Source: Planctomycetaceae bacterium (GTDB lineage: Bacteria > Planctomycetota > Planctomycetia > Planctomycetales > Planctomycetaceae). From it: DNA of 33,860 nt. Below, one piece after another: positions 25,422-32,715 of the stretch. The translations under genes and the position numbers were made by a program. The DNA is taken from NCBI GenBank assembly GCA_028284485.1, contig JANQRQ010000138.1:1-33860 (forward strand), read 5' to 3'. Positions within the stretch are counted from its first letter, which is position 1. Each line of letters starts with the position of its first letter. The notes under the pieces were generated by a model. The model did not search any database. It worked only from the letters and a program-made list of their open reading frames with translations, and was not told the origin of the DNA.

Positions 25422-26597
25422 ATGCATCGGCACGCATATTCGACACTTTTCGTTGCACTGAGCGCGATCGGCCTCTTGGCGGGAACAACAGCCGGCTTGG
25501 CTTGCCCGTTTTGCTCGGCTCCGTCGCTGACTCTCAGCGAGCAATTGGCTCAAGCCGACGCGACAGTCCTTGTCGAATGGGTCGAAGGACAGCAGCCCGA
25601 AGACGACAAGCCCGGGAAAACCGTTTACGAAATTCGCGATGTCGTCTCCGGTTCACAAGGTGACCTCAACGCGGGCGACCAAATCACGTTGGCCCGCTAC
25701 CGCAGCGGCAAGAAGGGCGATTTGTTCATGCTGATGGGGACCCGCGGCACGGTCATCGAATGGGGCAGCCCCTTGGAAGTGACCGAAACCGGCTATCAAT
25801 ATGTCGCACAGTCGCCATCGACCGAAACGCCGACCCATAAACGGCTGGAATACTTCATGAAGTTTCTGGAGTATCCCGATCAAATGGTCGCCAACGATGC
25901 TTATGCTGAATTCGCCAACGCCCCGTACAAAGACATTACCCCTCTGGCAGACAAACTTCCGCGTGAGCAAGTGAGCGAATGGGTCCGCAGCAAGGACACC
26001 CCGCCCACGCGCCTTGGCTTGTACGGTTTGTTGTTGGGTCTGTGCGGCGGCGACCAAGATGCCCTGGTCATGGAAAAGAAGATCAGCGAGAAAAGTGAAG
26101 ACTTTCGCCTGGGGATCGACGGTGTCATGTCCGGCTACCTGTTGCTTAAAGGTGCGGAAGGCCTCGATTTGATTGACGAATTAAAACTGGCCAACAAGGA
26201 TGTCCCCTTTAGCGAGACGTACTCTGCCATGCAGGCGCTCCGATTTATGTGGACCTATGGTGAAGGTCGGATCGAAAAGGAACGACTGCGTCAGTCGATG
26301 CGGATTCTACTGGATCGTCCGGAACTGGCCGATCTGGTCATCGCCGACCTGGCCCGCTGGAAGGATTGGAGCGTTCGCGACCACCTGATGGACCTTTACG
26401 ACGACGAGGAATACGACATTCCGTCGATCAAGCGGGCCATCGTCCGCTACATGCTAGTTTGCGAAAAAGACAAGCCGAAAGACGAAGAAGCCGACATGCC
26501 GGAACATGTCGTCGCTGCCGGCGAATACCTGGCCCAACTTCGCAAGCAGGACCCGAAGACGGTTAAGGAAGCCGAACGGTTCTTCTTTTTCAATTAA
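25422..26597 (+). CDS. exported CPFC protein with HEAT-like C-terminus, module copy 1
   Basis: A 391-aa protein. The signal peptide ends near GLA, so the mature form begins CPFC, a CxxC pair right at the N-terminus; it is not a proper lipobox because the -3 residue is Gly. Residues ~35-130 form a beta-rich part (LAQADATVLVEWVEG, TVYEIRDV, GDLFMLMG) like OB-fold or NTR-like modules. Residues ~150-370 are helical, with HEAT-like repeats (RLRQSMRILLDR, WSVRDHLMDLY, IKRAIVRYML), and the tail ends FFFFN. ATG 25422 is chosen over 25395 because AAGGA precedes it and it matches the start of the paralog. I know no assigned function. It probably acts with the lipoprotein gene 211 bp upstream. Confidence 0.88.
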   Translation: MHRHAYSTLFVALSAIGLLAGTTAGLACPFCSAPSLTLSEQLAQADATVLVEWVEGQQPEDDKPGKTVYEIRDVVSGSQGDLNAGDQITLARYRSGKKGDLFMLMGTRGTVIEWGSPLEVTETGYQYVAQSPSTETPTHKRLEYFMKFLEYPDQMVANDAYAEFANAPYKDITPLADKLPREQVSEWVRSKDTPPTRLGLYGLLLGLCGGDQDALVMEKKISEKSEDFRLGIDGVMSGYLLLKGAEGLDLIDELKLANKDVPFSETYSAMQALRFMWTYGEGRIEKERLRQSMRILLDRPELADLVIADLARWKDWSVRDHLMDLYDDEEYDIPSIKRAIVRYMLVCEKDKPKDEEADMPEHVVAAGEYLAQLRKQDPKTVKEAERFFFFN

Positions 26598-26650
26598 CGC
26601 GCTGAGTTTCGATAAACCATCAACTCATCGTTGCTCGGACTAAATCCAAT

Positions 26651-26710
26651 TACGTTGGGTGGTCGGGGTTGCACGGAGCAAAGCGAAGCCCTCGGATTTC
26701 GAACCCTAAC
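26651..26710. repeat. REP-like imperfect inverted repeat between module copies
   Basis: The stretch ACGTTGGGTGGTCGGGG followed by GCACGGAGCAAAGCGAAG and CCCTCGGA folds into an imperfect hairpin around the GCACGGAGCAAAGC centre. It looks like the GGTCGGGG...GCGAAGC elements scattered through planctomycete intergenic regions, in degraded form. It lies in the 272-bp gap between the two modules and lacks a T-run. Confidence 0.45.
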
Positions 26711-26869
26711 ATGGGAACTTTTTACTGCTTACGCGCGACATTACGCGTACTAAGCGATGTACAGAAAAGTTCAATGGCCTCATTTTGCTAGCCTGGACCG
26801 GCTGGCAGTCGCCGATTTCAAAGCGACCGGCACAATATCGCATTGGCTAAACATATTTGGGAGCCTGCC

Positions 26870-27757
26870 ATGGGCCCAATATTGCGAACAGGTCCATCCG
26901 CAATTCTTATCGCGGCATTGGTTGTCGGATGCACTCAGTCCGACGACGCGCATTATCGCGAGTTCTCTGAGAACGACATTCCGGTGGAAAAAGAGGATGC
27001 CTCTGAAGTTGTTGTAAATAATGATGCGAATTCTCAAAGTGCGTCGTCACCACAGACAACCGTAACCCAAACTGATACGGTCGTTTCGGGGATTGAAGGC
27101 AATGGCGTCGAACCATCAACCGAATCTGACCTCGTTGCTAAAACAGCAAATACCCTGCAACTCGCGAGTAATGGCGAGGGCAATCAGCGGGATGCCTCCG
27201 CGGTCGCTCAAGAAAGCGATCCGAATGCCGCAGCTGAAGATTCCGAAACGACGCCTGCGAATTCTGGTGGCCAATCCGACTTACCCATTACGAAGGCTCG
27301 CCGGACGCCAAAGATTCTCGTTGAGGCACACGAATTCCACGTTGAAGGCCCTCAACAAGCCATTCGCGTCAGCTACGACGATATCGATCTGCTACGCGTG
27401 CTGAACATGGAACCGGTCACCATGGATGCTCCCCAAATGATGCCCGGCTGGTTGAAAGACCTCGATGGACGGAGGATTCGCATTCGTGGGTTTATGTATC
27501 CCCCTGAACTGGAGAGTGGCAACCGGGCCTTTCGACTCGCCCGTGACAATCAGATCTGCTGCTTCCAACGATTTCCAAGAGTTTACGATGTGTTTGACGT
27601 CTTTCTGAGAAAAGGCGAAACCACCGACTACATCGTGAATCGCCCATTCGATGTCGTGGGGACATTCTATATTCGACCGGATGTCTTGAGTAATGGAGAA
27701 GTCTACCAACTTTACGAAATGGAAGACGCAGTCGTCATCGATCCCCATCGACGATAA
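26870..27757 (+). CDS. lipoprotein with DUF3299-like domain, module copy 2
   Basis: A 295-aa paralog of the lipoprotein at 24317. The leader ends in VVGC (Cys21), at the same position as in copy 1. The REFSENDIP start is conserved, the Ser/Thr/Asp-rich linker has diverged strongly, and the C-terminal domain is well conserved (RRTPKILVEAHEF, YDDIDLLRVLNMEPV, MPGWLKDLDGRRIRIRGFM, RPFDVVGTF). The Cys pair is kept, but CCFG has become CCFQ. ATG 26870 is preferred to 26843 because GGGAG lies before it and the leader GGAGCCTGCC matches copy 1. The pattern of a fast-evolving linker and a conserved domain suggests both copies are functional. Confidence 0.88.
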   Translation: MGPILRTGPSAILIAALVVGCTQSDDAHYREFSENDIPVEKEDASEVVVNNDANSQSASSPQTTVTQTDTVVSGIEGNGVEPSTESDLVAKTANTLQLASNGEGNQRDASAVAQESDPNAAAEDSETTPANSGGQSDLPITKARRTPKILVEAHEFHVEGPQQAIRVSYDDIDLLRVLNMEPVTMDAPQMMPGWLKDLDGRRIRIRGFMYPPELESGNRAFRLARDNQICCFQRFPRVYDVFDVFLRKGETTDYIVNRPFDVVGTFYIRPDVLSNGEVYQLYEMEDAVVIDPHRR

Positions 27758-27921
27758 TGCGTTTCGTACGATTCACCTTTTGGTGGTCGAACCAAACTCG
27801 TGGAAGCCGGCAAGCCACAATTGCAGCGGCCACGAATCAGCGTGACACACTGTCGAATACGTCATTTGGAATTGACCCCCAGCCAGCAGGTACGGCGACT
27901 GCATGATTTAAGGAGAAACAT

Positions 27922-29097
27922 ATGCACTGTCACGCATATTCGAAACTATTCGTTGCACTGAGCGCGATCGGTCTCTTGGCGGACCCAACTGCCGGCCAGG
28001 CCTGTCCGTTTTGTACCGCACCTTCGCTGACGCTCAGCGAACAACTGGAGCAATCCGATGCTACGGTCCTGGTGCAATGGGTCGAAGGAAAGGAGCCCGA
28101 GAATGACGACCCTGGAACGACCGTGTACGAAGTCCGCGAAGTGATCTCTAGCTCGCAAGAGGACATCAAAGCGGGTGATAGAATTACATTAGCCCGCTAC
28201 CGCAGCGGCCAAAAGGGCGATCTGTTCTTGCTGACGGGAACACGCGACACGGTCATCGACTGGGGCAGCCCACTCGAAATGACCGAAGCCGGATATCAGT
28301 ATGTCGTGCAGTCGCCATCATACGATACGCCGACCTCGAAGCGGCTGGAATATTTCATGAGATTCTTGGAGCACGCCGATCAAATGATCGCCAACGATGC
28401 GTATTCCGAATTTGCCAACGCCCCTTATGAAGACATTACTCCCGTCGCCGACATGCTTCCCCGTGAGAAGGTGAGTGAATGGGTTCGCAGCAATGACACG
28501 ACCCCAATACGGCTTGGCTTATATGGATTGCTATTAGGGCTGTGTGGTGACGATCGAGATGTCGTCATCATGGAGAAAAAGATCAGCGAGAATGGCGATG
28601 ACTTTCGCCTGGGAATTGACGGCATCATTTCCGGTTATCTGTTGCTAACAGGGGCGGAAGGCCTCGATTTAATCGACGAATCGAAGCTCGCCAACAAAGA
28701 TGTCCCCTTCAGCGAAACCTATTCTGCCATGCAAGCGCTGCGATTCATGTGGACGTATGCCGAAGGACGTATTGAAAAGAAACGGCTGCGTCAATCGATG
28801 CGAATTCTTCTTGATCGCCCCGATCTAGCCGAATTGGTTATCGCCGATTTAGCGCGCTGGAAGGATTGGAGTGTGCGTGATCACCTGATGGAACTCTACC
28901 ATTCTGAAGAATACGACGTACCGGCAGTCAAGCGGGCCATCGTCCGCTATCTGCTGGTCTGCAAAAAAGACAAGCCGAAAGACGAAGAAGCCGACACGCC
29001 GGAACATGTCGTCGCTGCCGGCGAGTACCTGGCCCAACTTCGCAAGCAGGACCCGAAGACGGTCAAGGAAGCCGAACGGTTCTTCTTTTTCAATTAG
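27922..29097 (+). CDS. exported CPFC protein with HEAT-like C-terminus, module copy 2
   Basis: A 391-aa paralog of the protein at 25422 and collinear with it throughout. The signal peptide ends near GQA and the mature form begins CPFC. The beta-rich part (LEQSDATVLVQWVEG, TVYEVREV, GDLFLLTG), the helical HEAT-like part (RLRQSMRILLDR, WSVRDHLMELY, VKRAIVRYLL) and the FFFFN end are all conserved. AAGGAG lies 8 bases before the ATG. The last ~134 bp are far more alike between copies than the rest, suggesting gene conversion. It ends the module; gene-free repeat-rich DNA follows. Confidence 0.88.
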   Translation: MHCHAYSKLFVALSAIGLLADPTAGQACPFCTAPSLTLSEQLEQSDATVLVQWVEGKEPENDDPGTTVYEVREVISSSQEDIKAGDRITLARYRSGQKGDLFLLTGTRDTVIDWGSPLEMTEAGYQYVVQSPSYDTPTSKRLEYFMRFLEHADQMIANDAYSEFANAPYEDITPVADMLPREKVSEWVRSNDTTPIRLGLYGLLLGLCGDDRDVVIMEKKISENGDDFRLGIDGIISGYLLLTGAEGLDLIDESKLANKDVPFSETYSAMQALRFMWTYAEGRIEKKRLRQSMRILLDRPDLAELVIADLARWKDWSVRDHLMELYHSEEYDVPAVKRAIVRYLLVCKKDKPKDEEADTPEHVVAAGEYLAQLRKQDPKTVKEAERFFFFN

Positions 29098-29110
29098 CGA
29101 TCAGCAGCGA

Positions 29111-29140
29111 AGCCGGGAGGGCGAGGCTCCCGCCGAGCCG
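29111..29140. repeat. REP-like GC-rich hairpin after the module
   Basis: CGGGAG (29114-29119) pairs with CTCCCG (29127-29132) around a 7-base loop, inside the stretch GGGAGGGCGAGGCTCCCG. This sequence type (GGCGAGGCTCCCGCCGAGCC) recurs in planctomycete intergenic regions. It lies 16 bp after the stop of the last CPFC gene and could also slow transcription, although no T-run follows. Confidence 0.5.
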
Positions 29141-29317
29141 AAAGCCGATGAGGGCATTTGATTTTCAATCACGACATCGCGTGGCTACAAGAGTGATCGA
29201 AAAGTGGAATGTCCCTTCTTTGTAACCTGTCATCTCCCCCGGAGCAACAGATTGTATCTGGCTACAACAGCGTGGAACTTCGCCTCTTCCACTGCCAACC
29301 GACTCCGAAAACGTACT

Positions 29318-29340
29318 CCCCTCTCCCGCCGGGAGAGGGG
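29318..29340. repeat. perfect 10-bp inverted repeat (CCCCTCTCCC/GGGAGAGGGG)
   Basis: CCCCTCTCCC (29318-29327) and GGGAGAGGGG (29331-29340) are perfect inverted copies with a 3-base spacer, followed by TCGGGGGTGAGGGG. This is a widely scattered bacterial intergenic repeat type, often mistranslated as PLTPDPSP or SPPTPLPAGEG. Confidence 0.65.
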
Positions 29341-29552
29341 TCGGGGGTGAGGGGCTCTGGCCAGTTCGACATTCCCGCGCAACGTTTGTGAAGGATCGTT
29401 GCCCAACGAACTCGGCCACGTCGGGTAGACACGGCTATGGCGCCGCGCGCAACTGCAATTCGTTTCGGTAGGGAGAGGTGACGTTCATTCTTCGCTCGCG
29501 AATCGATTAATCGAATCACCAATCGAGTTTCTATCGCGATACGAGTCTGCAG

Positions 29553-29710
29553 GAAGAAAATAGTTGTCCGCAGAAACCCCCTAAGGGGAAATCCCCTAAG
29601 GGGACATTCTACTTTTCCAATCCAACGTTGCACGAATTCAACCGACTACCGAAAAGTTGAATGTCCCCTTTTTGTGAAGCCGAATATGTACGAAGAATAT
29701 AGTTGTCGGC
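29553..29710. repeat. compact ~158-bp element: direct repeats around palindromes and a 20-bp inverted repeat
   Basis: The outer direct repeats are GAAGAAAATAGTTGTCCGC (29553-29571) and GAAGAATATAGTTGTCGGC (29692-29710), 17 of 19 bases alike. Inside are two CCCCTAAGGGG palindromes (29578-29588, 29593-29603). An inverted repeat follows: AAGGGGACATTCTACTTTTC (29598-29617) with its complement at 29651-29670, one mismatch in 20. A third, direct copy of the latter arm lies at 29199. No coding capacity is present, so it may be a non-autonomous mobile or REP-type element. Confidence 0.6.
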
Positions 29711-29813
29711 ACGACGCTTCCGTCGGTAGCATGCACCCATCGAGCCGGGTGTGCCAACATCGGCCACTCGAATACTGCCCACCAACGCATCTTCCATCAG
29801 CGAGCGCACGACT

Positions 29814-30710
29814 ATGGCTATTTCACGACGGACATTCCTGGCTTCTTCTCTCGCAGGTGCAGCCGCCGGTGCAACGCTGGCCGCTGAGGCTTCTGATTCA
29901 GCCAAACGCAACTTTCAATTCGAAGAAGGCCGTCGCTACCTCATGCCGGCTCATTTCGGTCCACCCCTCCGCGGAAAATCATCATACCACTACCGCGACG
30001 TCACGACGTTTTCTGTCAGTTATCGAACCGACCCCGACAAACTGATTCGATATCTGCCGGAGCCATTTGAGGTGCGGCAACCGATTCTGACAGTCTTCTA
30101 TCAGATGTGCCGACAGGTCGATTGGATGGCCGGCGCGAACTACAACCTGCTGGGGGTCAACGCAGCGGTCCGCTTTAACGGGAAGAACGACCAAATCGAC
30201 GGTCAATTCTGCCTCGTCTTGTGGGAGAACGACACCGACCCGATTCTGCGCGGGCGGGAGTTACAGGGTATCCCCAAAATCTTCGCCGACATCGAAGACC
30301 CGGCCATCATCGACGGGACATGGAACACCAACGCCAGCCTGCGCGGTCACAAAATTGTCGATGTCGAACTCAGCGATCTCAGTGATGCGCCGGACGCTAC
30401 TCTCGAATCGATGCGGGAGAGCATGAAAGATTCCAACTGGATGGGCTGGAAGTATGTTCCCAAAACGGGCGCAAACGGAGCCGACGTCAGCTATGCCACT
30501 TTATATCCAACCAGTTCGGCTCCGGAGCGGGTTCGTTTCGGCAAAGGGAGTGTCCAATGGCACGAGCTGACCTGGGAACAGAATCCCACGCAGGCGCACA
30601 TCGCCAACGCCCTGGCTGGTTTGCCCATATTGGAATACGGACCGGCCGTCGTCATCGAAGGTCCCACAGCGCTGTATGTCGAAGGCCGCCCCGTCAGGCC
30701 GCTAAGTTGA
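29814..30710 (+). CDS. Tat-exported acetoacetate decarboxylase-like protein
   Basis: A 298-aa protein with a twin-arginine signal (SRRTFLASS) and then an acetoacetate-decarboxylase-family (PF06314) domain: YLPEPFEV, TVFYQM, and GRELQGIPK, where Lys155 corresponds to the Schiff-base Lys and Glu149 is nearby. Characterised ADCs are cytoplasmic; a Tat-exported version is unusual and may act on other beta-keto or lactone substrates. ATG 29814 is chosen over the in-frame 29751 because the Tat motif starts there, although the ribosome binding site is weak. It lies directly after the repeat-rich region. Confidence 0.8.
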   Translation: MAISRRTFLASSLAGAAAGATLAAEASDSAKRNFQFEEGRRYLMPAHFGPPLRGKSSYHYRDVTTFSVSYRTDPDKLIRYLPEPFEVRQPILTVFYQMCRQVDWMAGANYNLLGVNAAVRFNGKNDQIDGQFCLVLWENDTDPILRGRELQGIPKIFADIEDPAIIDGTWNTNASLRGHKIVDVELSDLSDAPDATLESMRESMKDSNWMGWKYVPKTGANGADVSYATLYPTSSAPERVRFGKGSVQWHELTWEQNPTQAHIANALAGLPILEYGPAVVIEGPTALYVEGRPVRPLS

Positions 30711-30743
30711 GATGTAATCAAACCAGCGACTCACGCGAGAGTA

Positions 30744-32600
30744 TTAAGGGCGAAGCAGAAACACACGGTCGCTGTTGAAGACACTGCCCACGTAAGGGTC
30801 ACGATAGGCGCCGCCGGCGATGATCAATCGACCGTTAACCACGGCAGCGGCTCCCCAACTGACGCGCAGCGGCAAGTCGGGGCCTGGCCGCCATCGGCCT
30901 GTCTCGGGCGAATAGATATGCGATGCCGTTAATCCCGTCGTCGTACCCCGACCTCCCATCACCCACACCTCGCCTTCAAAGGCGGCACAAAGCGGTGCAC
31001 CAGGAGCTGGCGGGGCCGGATGCGAAATCGACTCCCAATTCTGCTGCTGGGGGTCGTACACAAACAACCCCGGGCAGTCGGAACGAGGTCCGGCAGCGAC
31101 GTACAACTTTTCAGCGATGACGCAACCGCTCGCTTGATAGACCGGTCCCGGCGCATCCGGCTCCGGCCGCCAGTGGCGTTCATCGGCAGCAATGCTAACG
31201 ACTTTGGTTGTTCCTTCGCCGCTGTCCAACCGCCCGCCAATGCAATACAAACGATCGTTGACGGTGAGCGCCACCGCCTGATCTCGCGGCACATCGAGAG
31301 CAGGCCCCAACCGATAGCGGCCGCTTTCGGGATCAAAGATCTCGACGGTCGCGGTCGCTTTCGTGCTATTGCCGTTTCGAAAGTTTCCACCGATGAGCCA
31401 AAGCTCGCCGTCCAAGGCGGCGATACCTGGGTACGCCTTGCCTGGTTCCAGCATCGGCGCTTCGACCTGCCATGTTCCCTGATTGATGTCGTACGACCAG
31501 ACATGGTCGAGGTTGACCCATTCCGCAGCAGGCTGACCGAAATAAGTTTTGCCGCCGGCGGTGTACAACTTGTTTCCAATGCGGGCAAAAATGTTGTCGT
31601 GGTTTCCAGCCGGCATTCGGGGTTGTTCCTCCCAATGCCGATGCCATTCTTCGCGGAGCGCTTCGCTGCGATACAGATCACTTCCGCTGACCGCCCACAG
31701 CAAGCCGTCGCGGCCATGCCGTAACGCACGAATCGGTCCGCTGCCATAGGATTCGATCAATCGCCAGCTCGGCGGTTGATCGGCTTCCACGGTCAATTCT
31801 TGAACGCTGCCATCCGCAAACCCAATCACCAATTGTCGATTCGCTACGCGCGCAATCGTCGTGATTTGTGCTGGACCAGGTGGGGCAAAAGCACGGTATT
31901 CAGCGTCTGCAGATCGTGGATCGACGCGAATCACTGTTGTACCGTTGGCGAGCCAAACGAATCCGACATCGTCGGCACATGGCGCGAGCCAATGACTGCC
32001 AATGTTCTTCCCCGACAATGGGATCGGTTCCCAACGATGTGGTCGGTCGCGTGCGATGACCGCCAGCGTCTGCACGTTCTGATCGGGCTTACTGCCTAAG
32101 GCCCAGACATTGCCAAACGGGTCGTCGCAGGCAGATTCCATTTCCCAGCCGCTTGCCGGAGCCAAGGGAGTCGGCACATACATCCCATCGCCGCGTAGCA
32201 TTTCACGACAGCCGACCAACCAAACGTCACCCCATCGCGATGCGAACAATAAACCTGGCTTGGCTACTGGCTCAAACGCAGGAGTGCGATCGATGGGCAT
32301 GACCCCATCATTACTGGCTGCATACCGCAAGACGCGGCCATTGTTGACCATCCAGACGTCACCAGTTGGCGCGATATCCAAACCGTCAATGTCGCCTTGC
32401 TGCCAAGGCTCAGTGCCGCGTTCGTCGCTGCGAACGACAACTCCGTTGTCACCGAAAACTGTGACGTAAAGTCGGCCTTGCCGGTCTTCTCGCATCAATG
32501 CCGGTCCATCCGGCAACCCTCTATAGACCATCTCGGCAGCCGACAATGGGGCCGCGCCTAACAGCAAAAGTAGTGTCCAGCGATAGTTTTGATTTTGCAT
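30744..32600 (-). CDS. secreted double beta-propeller protein with kelch repeats
   Basis: A protein of about 618 aa with a signal peptide (MQNQNYRWTLLLLLG to about LSAAEM). The N-terminal half (~25-340) has repeated DVWMVNNG-, DVWLVG-, VWALGS- and LLWAVSG-like strands, typical of a two-component-regulator-type or similar propeller. The C-terminal half (~345-615) has six kelch repeats with the double-Gly signature: TAGG, LIGG, CIGG, VAAG, VMGG and IAGG, enough for a six-bladed propeller. The start is uncertain: ATG 32600 fits the signal peptide, whereas 32627 would add 9 residues; neither has a clear ribosome binding site. It probably binds proteins or glycans at the cell surface. It is convergent with the ADC-like gene (33 bp). 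Confidence 0.8.
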   Translation of the reverse strand: MQNQNYRWTLLLLLGAAPLSAAEMVYRGLPDGPALMREDRQGRLYVTVFGDNGVVVRSDERGTEPWQQGDIDGLDIAPTGDVWMVNNGRVLRYAASNDGVMPIDRTPAFEPVAKPGLLFASRWGDVWLVGCREMLRGDGMYVPTPLAPASGWEMESACDDPFGNVWALGSKPDQNVQTLAVIARDRPHRWEPIPLSGKNIGSHWLAPCADDVGFVWLANGTTVIRVDPRSADAEYRAFAPPGPAQITTIARVANRQLVIGFADGSVQELTVEADQPPSWRLIESYGSGPIRALRHGRDGLLWAVSGSDLYRSEALREEWHRHWEEQPRMPAGNHDNIFARIGNKLYTAGGKTYFGQPAAEWVNLDHVWSYDINQGTWQVEAPMLEPGKAYPGIAALDGELWLIGGNFRNGNSTKATATVEIFDPESGRYRLGPALDVPRDQAVALTVNDRLYCIGGRLDSGEGTTKVVSIAADERHWRPEPDAPGPVYQASGCVIAEKLYVAAGPRSDCPGLFVYDPQQQNWESISHPAPPAPGAPLCAAFEGEVWVMGGRGTTTGLTASHIYSPETGRWRPGPDLPLRVSWGAAAVVNGRLIIAGGAYRDPYVGSVFNSDRVFLLRP

Positions 32601-32715
32601 CCGCCCATGATAGGCAGGTGGCCCCATAGCGAGTCAAGAGGCTGGCTTAGCGGGAATGCTTCATTCGCTAGAGTGGTGTCGAAACAGACCGTTGGACTCA
32701 ACGGCGCGAAAGCCA

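Larger units (their letters stand above)
24302..29097 (+). repeat. tandem duplication of a lipoprotein + CPFC-protein module
   Basis: Unit 1 spans 24302-26597 and unit 2 spans about 26855-29097, in the same orientation. Each begins with a near-identical leader (GGAGTCTGCCATGGG and GGAGCCTGCCATGGG), then a DUF3299-like lipoprotein gene, then a 391-aa exported protein gene. The 391-aa genes start at 25422 and 27922 and end at 26597 and 29097, so they align at a constant offset of 2500 bp with no net indel. The intergenic parts differ in length (211 against 164 bp within units) and have diverged. Confidence 0.95.
29098..29813. other. 716-bp gene-free, repeat-rich region
   Basis: No plausible gene is seen on either strand; the longer open frames translate palindromic repeats (for example PLTPDPSPGG). 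It holds four repeat elements, listed separately where they are clear: a GC-rich dyad near 29111, a 10-bp perfect palindrome near 29318, a GAAAAGTGGAATGTCCC motif at 29199-29215, and a compact structure at 29553-29710. The region looks like a dumping ground for REP-like or non-autonomous elements rather than a regulated promoter. Confidence 0.7.

Noticed and set aside
29165..29633. Two minus-strand open frames (84 and 123 aa) in the repeat region
   Set aside because: They translate the palindromic repeat at 29318 (PLTPDPSP, SPPTPLPAGEG), a known artefact; no ribosome binding site or homologous domain is visible.
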